NCBI GenBank assembly: GCA_019309815.1
Contig: JAFDFO010000221.1
Coordinates: 1-7,720, forward strand
Direction of reading: 5' to 3'
Length of the DNA stretch: 7,720 nt
From: Deltaproteobacteria bacterium
Lineage (GTDB): Bacteria; Desulfobacterota; Desulfobacteria; Desulfobacterales; C00003060
Part shown: positions 4,995 through 7,720 of the stretch, in pieces
How positions within the stretch are numbered: the stretch's first letter is position 1
How the letters are laid out: every line of letters begins with the position of its first letter
Notes under the pieces: generated by a model
What the model was told of the DNA's origin: nothing
Database searches by the model: none
Seen by the model: only the letters and a program-made list of their open reading frames with translations
Translations under genes and position numbers: made by a program

Positions 4995-5684
4995 ATGATC
5001 AAGGAACACTACAATGCCGATTCAAGTGTAACCCTGGAATACTGTTGTGATTTCTGTGATTACAGCACGATGGATAACAAGGAGTCCAGCGGGATGAAGC
5101 CCCTTATGGAATGCCATGCTTGCGGTCGGCATATTTGCAGTGGGCACAGGAAGTTCTACGGTGAAACATGGCTTACCTCACATCGGGGCATGTATTGTTT
5201 GGGGTGCTGGGCGATTGGCAAAAGATATCGAGACCAGATGATAAGTGTACAGCATGAGGCATGGGAAAAGGAAAATGACTTGAGGCTCGCATGGCACCGC
5301 GGGGGCCGGGAAGAAAAAAGACGCCAGCTGGCAAAGCTCCGCAAACCCAAACTTGGCCAGATTCTCATTTCCGAAGGGTACATAAAGGAAGAGGAACTCG
5401 AAGCAGCGTTGTCAGAACAGATGATCACGATTGGTCAAGTCTTGATTCAAGCCGGACGTATAACGGTGATAGAATTGCAGGAGGCTTTGGATTACCAGCA
5501 GAAGGTCTCCAAGCAGTTGGGCGCGATACTCAAGGAGCTCGGGCACTCAACCCCCGAAGATATTGACTGGGCCTTGAACAGAATGGCGAGAAAGCTGGGA
5601 GAGATCCTGATGGAGCAGGAAATCCTCTCAGATGATGAGCTACGTCACGCAGCCGTTCTGCAGCGGGGCGAATCGAGCGAATAA
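4995..5684 (+). CDS. Zinc-finger protein with four MshEN-like c-di-GMP-binding-type motifs
   Basis: The 229-residue cytoplasmic protein has two parts. Residues 17-71 hold paired cysteines and histidines (C18-x2-C21, C40-x2-C43, C48-x2-H51, C68-x2-C71), a likely two-zinc cross-brace or treble-clef module. After a charged helical linker (80-115), four 24-residue motifs follow at 119-142, 145-168, 174-197 and 200-223. Each fits xLGxxLxxxGxIxxxxLxxALxxQ, the repeat of the MshEN domain at the N-terminus of type II secretion/pilus ATPases. Spacers are 2, 5 and 2 residues; paired motifs with a 5-residue spacer are the known c-di-GMP-binding arrangement, here motifs 2 and 3. The leading Arg of the motif is K, T, Q or K, so binding is uncertain. 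No ATPase domain follows. AGGAGG (4981-4986) eight bases before ATG 4995 fixes the start; an in-frame GTG at 4986 overlaps that site. Confidence 0.88.
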   Translation: MIKEHYNADSSVTLEYCCDFCDYSTMDNKESSGMKPLMECHACGRHICSGHRKFYGETWLTSHRGMYCLGCWAIGKRYRDQMISVQHEAWEKENDLRLAWHRGGREEKRRQLAKLRKPKLGQILISEGYIKEEELEAALSEQMITIGQVLIQAGRITVIELQEALDYQQKVSKQLGAILKELGHSTPEDIDWALNRMARKLGEILMEQEILSDDELRHAAVLQRGESSE

Positions 5685-5787
5685 CGCGACTTGCCGGGCA
5701 CAGCGATTTACTCCTCTAACAGCATTCCCTTTTTCCGGTTAAACCGGATAACAAGAACAACCCTGTAACTCTTTTAATCAACAATAA
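5685..5787. other. Spacer after the zinc-finger gene
   Basis: The ~300-base gap between the zinc-finger and second PilZ genes has no gene that I can support. This part contains one palindrome, TCCGG-TTAAA-CCGGA (5734-5748). It is not followed by a T-tract in either direction, so it is not an obvious terminator. The rest of the gap is the branched repeat at 5788-5884 and an AT-rich leader. Confidence 0.5.
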
Positions 5788-5884
5788 AGCATACTTGCCA
5801 TGCTTGTCCGCCGACCTGTCCGCCGTAGCCCAAAAGGGCGAAGGAGGAAGTCCCGCCAGCGGGACGAAGGCGGGTGGGTATGCT
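5788..5884. repeat. Branched hairpin repeat (three-way junction)
   Basis: An outer stem AGCATAC (5788-5794) with GTATGCT (5878-5884) encloses two inner hairpins. The first has TCCGCC (5819-5824) facing GGAGGA (5843-5848), with GCCC-AAAA-GGGC at its tip. The second is GTCCCGC (5850-5856) with GCGGGAC (5859-5865). The GCCGTAGC...GCGAAGG core and CCGCCGACCTGT tie it to the other hairpin repeats. Folding as a cloverleaf in RNA or a cruciform in DNA is an inference from complementarity. Confidence 0.7.
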
Positions 5885-5988
5885 AAATACCCACTTTCTA
5901 CCCCCTAAAATCCCTCTTTACATCACAAACAACTCGACTATGCTGCATTATAGGGTTGATTTCTCGTCGCCAGGGAGGGGTTGGTAGC

Positions 5989-6435
5989 ATGAATAGCACA
6001 AATGAGCGAGTTGAACGAAGGAAACATAAGCGGTTTCAAGTTGACAACGGTGCTTTGATTTTGCTCGGCTGGTATTATGAAAAAGTGGGCCGAATCATAG
6101 ACATTAGCGAGGGCGGTGTTGCCTTTCGTTATATGCCACATGGAGAGGAGCAAAACGGATCAGACTTGGCCATAGTCTTGCCTGAAACCAATTTCTATTT
6201 GGATGAAGTGCCGACTACAACCATTTCGGATTTCGAATTAGCTGATAAGACACCTACCACTTCCATCACCGCGAGGCGACGTGGCGTGCGATTTATGAAC
6301 CCCACACACCACCAGAAATCTCAGATAGAATTCTTCATCAATAACTACGCCACCAGTGAGACCGAGCCTTCCGAGCTGACTCCATATTCTATTTCCGACG
6401 AGCCAGCCAAGGCCAGAAACGGTCTCCCTTCTTAA
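5989..6435 (+). CDS. PilZ-domain protein (second)
   Basis: A 148-residue cytoplasmic protein, likely a c-di-GMP receptor. The arginine motif is in ERRKHKRFQV (R11 and R15, RxxxR) and the second motif is DISEGG (D38, S40, G43), followed by the expected VAFRY strand. RRRGVRF (97-102) corresponds to the late PilZ strand that ends in a GV.F turn. Residues 121-148 (rich in S, T, E and P) look disordered. It is not a close copy of the other PilZ protein in the window; the two share only the motif positions. GGAGG at 5974-5978 supports ATG 5989 over the in-frame TTG at 5956. I see no clear promoter. It converges with the exported Sm-like gene on the other strand, with a 64-base gap and no obvious terminator. 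Confidence 0.88.
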   Translation: MNSTNERVERRKHKRFQVDNGALILLGWYYEKVGRIIDISEGGVAFRYMPHGEEQNGSDLAIVLPETNFYLDEVPTTTISDFELADKTPTTSITARRRGVRFMNPTHHQKSQIEFFINNYATSETEPSELTPYSISDEPAKARNGLPS

Positions 6436-6499
6436 CGCCTCTGCTGCATACTGTATAGTCTTTGGCTTTCAGCTAGTTGACTTGCGCTCTGGCCCTTGA

Positions 6500-6850
6500 T
6501 CAGCGCTGAAAGTCTCGAAATTTCGCATCCACAGCACTAATATCTTCAATCCGGATCAGTGCGTCAAAGAAATCTTTCCCATCCAGCTTCTCTAGGTGAA
6601 CAAAGTTGTTTCCGACTTCCTTGACAAGACCTGCAAAGGTCTTCCCCGAATCAAGGGTCAGATAGACCTTCTTACCGACAAGCGATTTTAGGTTGTCCTG
6701 CAATGAGGCAGCAACACTATACCTCATCCCTTCAACGGCCGAGACTTTTGCCGCCGCTGCCGCCTCCGAAGGAATGGTGAGAACCGCAACCGAAAACACA
6801 ATAGCCAGCACGATCCCCACCGAGCCCAGCATCTTTGTTCTCTTCATCAT
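6500..6850 (-). CDS. Exported small protein with an Sm-like (Hfq/LSm-type) beta-barrel signature
   Basis: The 116-residue product has an N-terminal export signal: basic KRTK, a hydrophobic stretch about 8-27, then SEAAAAA with cleavage likely near residue 30-34. The mature part has a short helix (SLQDNLKSLVG) and then a pattern like the Sm fold. VYLTLDSGKTFAGLVKEVG (62-80) matches the Sm1 layout of two strands with a central G and a turn. NNFVHLEKLDG follows, and ALIRIEDISAVDAKF (97-111) fits the short Sm2 strand. Sm-like proteins usually bind RNA in the cytoplasm, so an exported version must do something else; function is unknown. The family name is not recognised. AAAGGAG lies eight bases before ATG 6850, followed at once by a second ATG at 6847. 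A TTG at 6880 falls inside the element hairpin and is not credible. Confidence 0.85.
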   Translation of the reverse strand: MMKRTKMLGSVGIVLAIVFSVAVLTIPSEAAAAAKVSAVEGMRYSVAASLQDNLKSLVGKKVYLTLDSGKTFAGLVKEVGNNFVHLEKLDGKDFFDALIRIEDISAVDAKFRDFQR

Positions 6851-6870
6851 AATTCGCGCTCCTTTACGGT

Positions 6871-7169
6871 TCTTCTCCAATTTAGTTGGAGAAGAGGGTC
6901 CAAGGATTCAAGGGTTTGTTTTCTGAAGATTTTATCAGCGCCGTTAACATTCTTTCGATTTCTGCGATATCTTTTTTGTGTACCCAATTCACCTTTGTCA
7001 ATCAAGCCCAAATCTCCTGACATCAAAATCTGGGTTCCTTTCTTTGAATATGTCTTTGCTTTTCACTCGAACCCTTGAATCCTTGAACCCTCTTACATCA
7101 CACCTGCTCAATTGGAGATGACACACTTATTTTGCCCTGATTAACTACAACTAATCGGGAGAGGATCCT
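6871..7169 (+). mobile_element. Dispersed MITE-like element, copy 3 (full)
   Basis: It mirrors copy 2: the terminal perfect 10-bp hairpin (6871-6880 with 6886-6895), an octamer array, the decayed four-helix-bundle fragment read on the minus strand, a second octamer array and the outer block ending in CTAATCGGGAGAGGATCCT. The arms at 6892-6915 and 7071-7094 are inverted repeats matching at 23 of 24 positions, and each is followed by an ATTGGAGA-type motif. The octamer number differs from copy 2. No flanking duplication like that of copy 2 is evident. It fills the gap between the two exported-protein genes, which otherwise holds no gene. Confidence 0.65.
6919..7040 (-). pseudogene. Relic of a four-helix-bundle protein gene (sister copy)
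   Basis: On the minus strand the reading is QILMSGDLGLIDKGELGT, then a two-base deletion relative to copy 2, then IAEIERMLTALIKSSEN in another frame. The stop present in copy 2 is absent here (GACAAA instead of GAATAA), so this copy shows the older state at that site but is frameshifted further on. The combined copies suggest an ancestral ending of about LGLIDKGELGTLKK plus IAEIERMLTALIKSLE. Confidence 0.5.
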
Positions 7170-7180
7170 CTTTCTATAGC

Positions 7181-7531
7181 CTACTGTTCTTCCACTTTGG
7201 TTTCATAGTTCTTTATCTTATTCCAGACCTCCTCCGTAAACATCTTAGTATCGGAGATAGTTTTTGTTTCGTTTGGTTTAAGGGTAGCAGTCTCAAAAGA
7301 GAAGTCTAGCTTGAACTTATCCTTGTCCAGATAGTTAATGGTAATAGACACTCCTATATCCTCCTCGGTATTGTTCTTGAGTTTGACTTTCCATGAGCCC
7401 GTCACGTGGCCATAGCTCCTTTCAACGGTCTCAAAGCCTGTTTCTATGAGTGTGAGTCTATCCGAGGCAAGTGCATTTGACAGAAATACGACTGTAAGAA
7501 TGAGCAGTAGGGGTATCAGTTTCGTTTTCAT
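7181..7531 (-). CDS. Exported small protein with an FxLYD-like beta-sandwich
   Basis: This 116-residue protein begins with a clear signal peptide: MKTK, a hydrophobic core (residues 5-18) and NALA before a probable cleavage after Ala22. The mature part, WKVKLKNNTEEDIGVSITIN followed by YLDKDKF, then TLKPNETKTISDT, has the layout of FxLYD-type domains. These have a strand ending in LKN, an alternating strand set with a YLDKD turn, and a conserved LKPNET turn. Such domains are common in exported bacterial proteins of unknown function. No lipobox cysteine is present, so it should be periplasmic or secreted and soluble. AAAGGAGG lies four bases before ATG 7531; an upstream in-frame start at 7546 would overlap that site. 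It is transcribed towards element copy 3, which starts about 10 bases past its stop. Confidence 0.83.
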   Translation of the reverse strand: MKTKLIPLLLILTVVFLSNALASDRLTLIETGFETVERSYGHVTGSWKVKLKNNTEEDIGVSITINYLDKDKFKLDFSFETATLKPNETKTISDTKMFTEEVWNKIKNYETKVEEQ

Positions 7532-7553
7532 AGTGCCTCCTTTCAAACCACTA

Positions 7554-7583
7554 AGCCCCGCTCTCTTTGTGAGAAACGGGGCT
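7554..7583. promoter_or_regulatory. Perfect hairpin in the leader of the FxLYD-like gene
   Basis: AGCCCCG (7554-7560) pairs perfectly with CGGGGCT (7577-7583), and TCTC/GAGA extends the stem inside. It lies about 10 bases upstream of the ribosome site on the minus strand. No T-run follows on either side, so a standard terminator is not supported. A structured leader or the end signal of an unseen upstream gene are alternatives. Confidence 0.45.
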
Positions 7584-7650
7584 CCAATAGTCAGTCCATA
7601 GCGCTCTCTCAGTAAGGGTCCACATCAACTTGTACGGAATCTGTAGGACA

Positions 7651-7678
7651 ATTACCAAGAAAGGAGGTTTTTTGTCAA
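7651..7678 (-). promoter_or_regulatory. Possible sigma70 promoter for the FxLYD-like gene
   Basis: On the minus strand a perfect TTGACA (7678-7673) is followed after 16 bases by GGTAAT (7656-7651), four of six matches to TATAAT. The transcript would have a leader of about 110 bases containing the hairpin at 7554-7583. The -10 box is weak, so this is a candidate only. Confidence 0.35.
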
Positions 7679-7720
7679 GGAGGCTGAGGGATAAGGAGAT
7701 GTGTGGCCGGCCTCGGGATT
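7672..7720 (+). CDS. Possible 5' end of a gene running off the window
   Basis: A frame opens at TTG 7672, four bases after AAGGAGG (7661-7667), and stays open to the window end (M/L-SRRLRDKEMCGRPRD). An ATG in the same frame at 7699 has weaker support, from AAGGAGG at 7678-7684. Sixteen residues are too few to assign a family. It overlaps the candidate minus-strand promoter, so one of the two readings may be wrong. Confidence 0.18.
   Translation, partial: MSRRLRDKEMCGRPRD

Noticed and set aside
5734..5748. TCCGG-TTAAA-CCGGA as a terminator for the zinc-finger gene
   Set aside because: The T-run is before the stem on the plus strand and no T-run follows it on either strand.
6851..6880. TTG start at 6880 for the Sm-like gene
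   Set aside because: It would place the start inside the element hairpin and put basic, polar residues ahead of a normal signal peptide. AAAGGAG fits ATG 6850.

Overview
The window looks like chromosomal DNA from a Gram-negative environmental bacterium with c-di-GMP signalling and intergenic spaces full of repeats. My best guess is a Desulfobacterota (deltaproteobacterial) lineage. This is inferred from the protein types, strong AGGAGG ribosome sites, moderate GC and the abundance of small dispersed repeats; no marker gene here settles it.

Layout: 1-373 holds a truncated copy of a ~300 bp dispersed element, a heptamer tandem array and the leader of a hybrid sensor histidine kinase (374-2422, +). 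2423-2996 is non-coding, with a hairpin repeat and a near-consensus promoter driving a PilZ protein (2997-3419, +). On the minus strand, 3530-4327 encodes a LexA/S24-type autopeptidase that lacks the DNA-binding domain and whose C-terminus has been replaced by translated hairpin repeats. 4328-4994 holds another hairpin repeat and a full element copy containing a broken four-helix-bundle gene. A zinc-finger protein with four MshEN-like motifs (4995-5684, +) and a second PilZ protein (5989-6435, +) follow, separated by a large branched hairpin repeat. Two small exported proteins lie on the minus strand: an Sm-like one (6500-6850) and an FxLYD-like one (7181-7531). A further full, inverted element copy (6871-7169) sits between them.

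The genes do not form one operon: each has its own ribosome site and most are separated by repeats. The common thread is signal transduction. Two PilZ proteins and one protein with MshEN-like motifs are all plausible c-di-GMP readers, beside a phosphorelay kinase with no output domain. No diguanylate cyclase or phosphodiesterase is present, so a working link among them is inference.

I do not see a complete new defence or mobile system. The most unusual items are the zinc-finger/MshEN-like protein, the LexA-like protein with a repeat-derived tail, the MITE-like element with a decayed four-helix-bundle gene inside octamer-repeat arms, and the secreted Sm-like protein.
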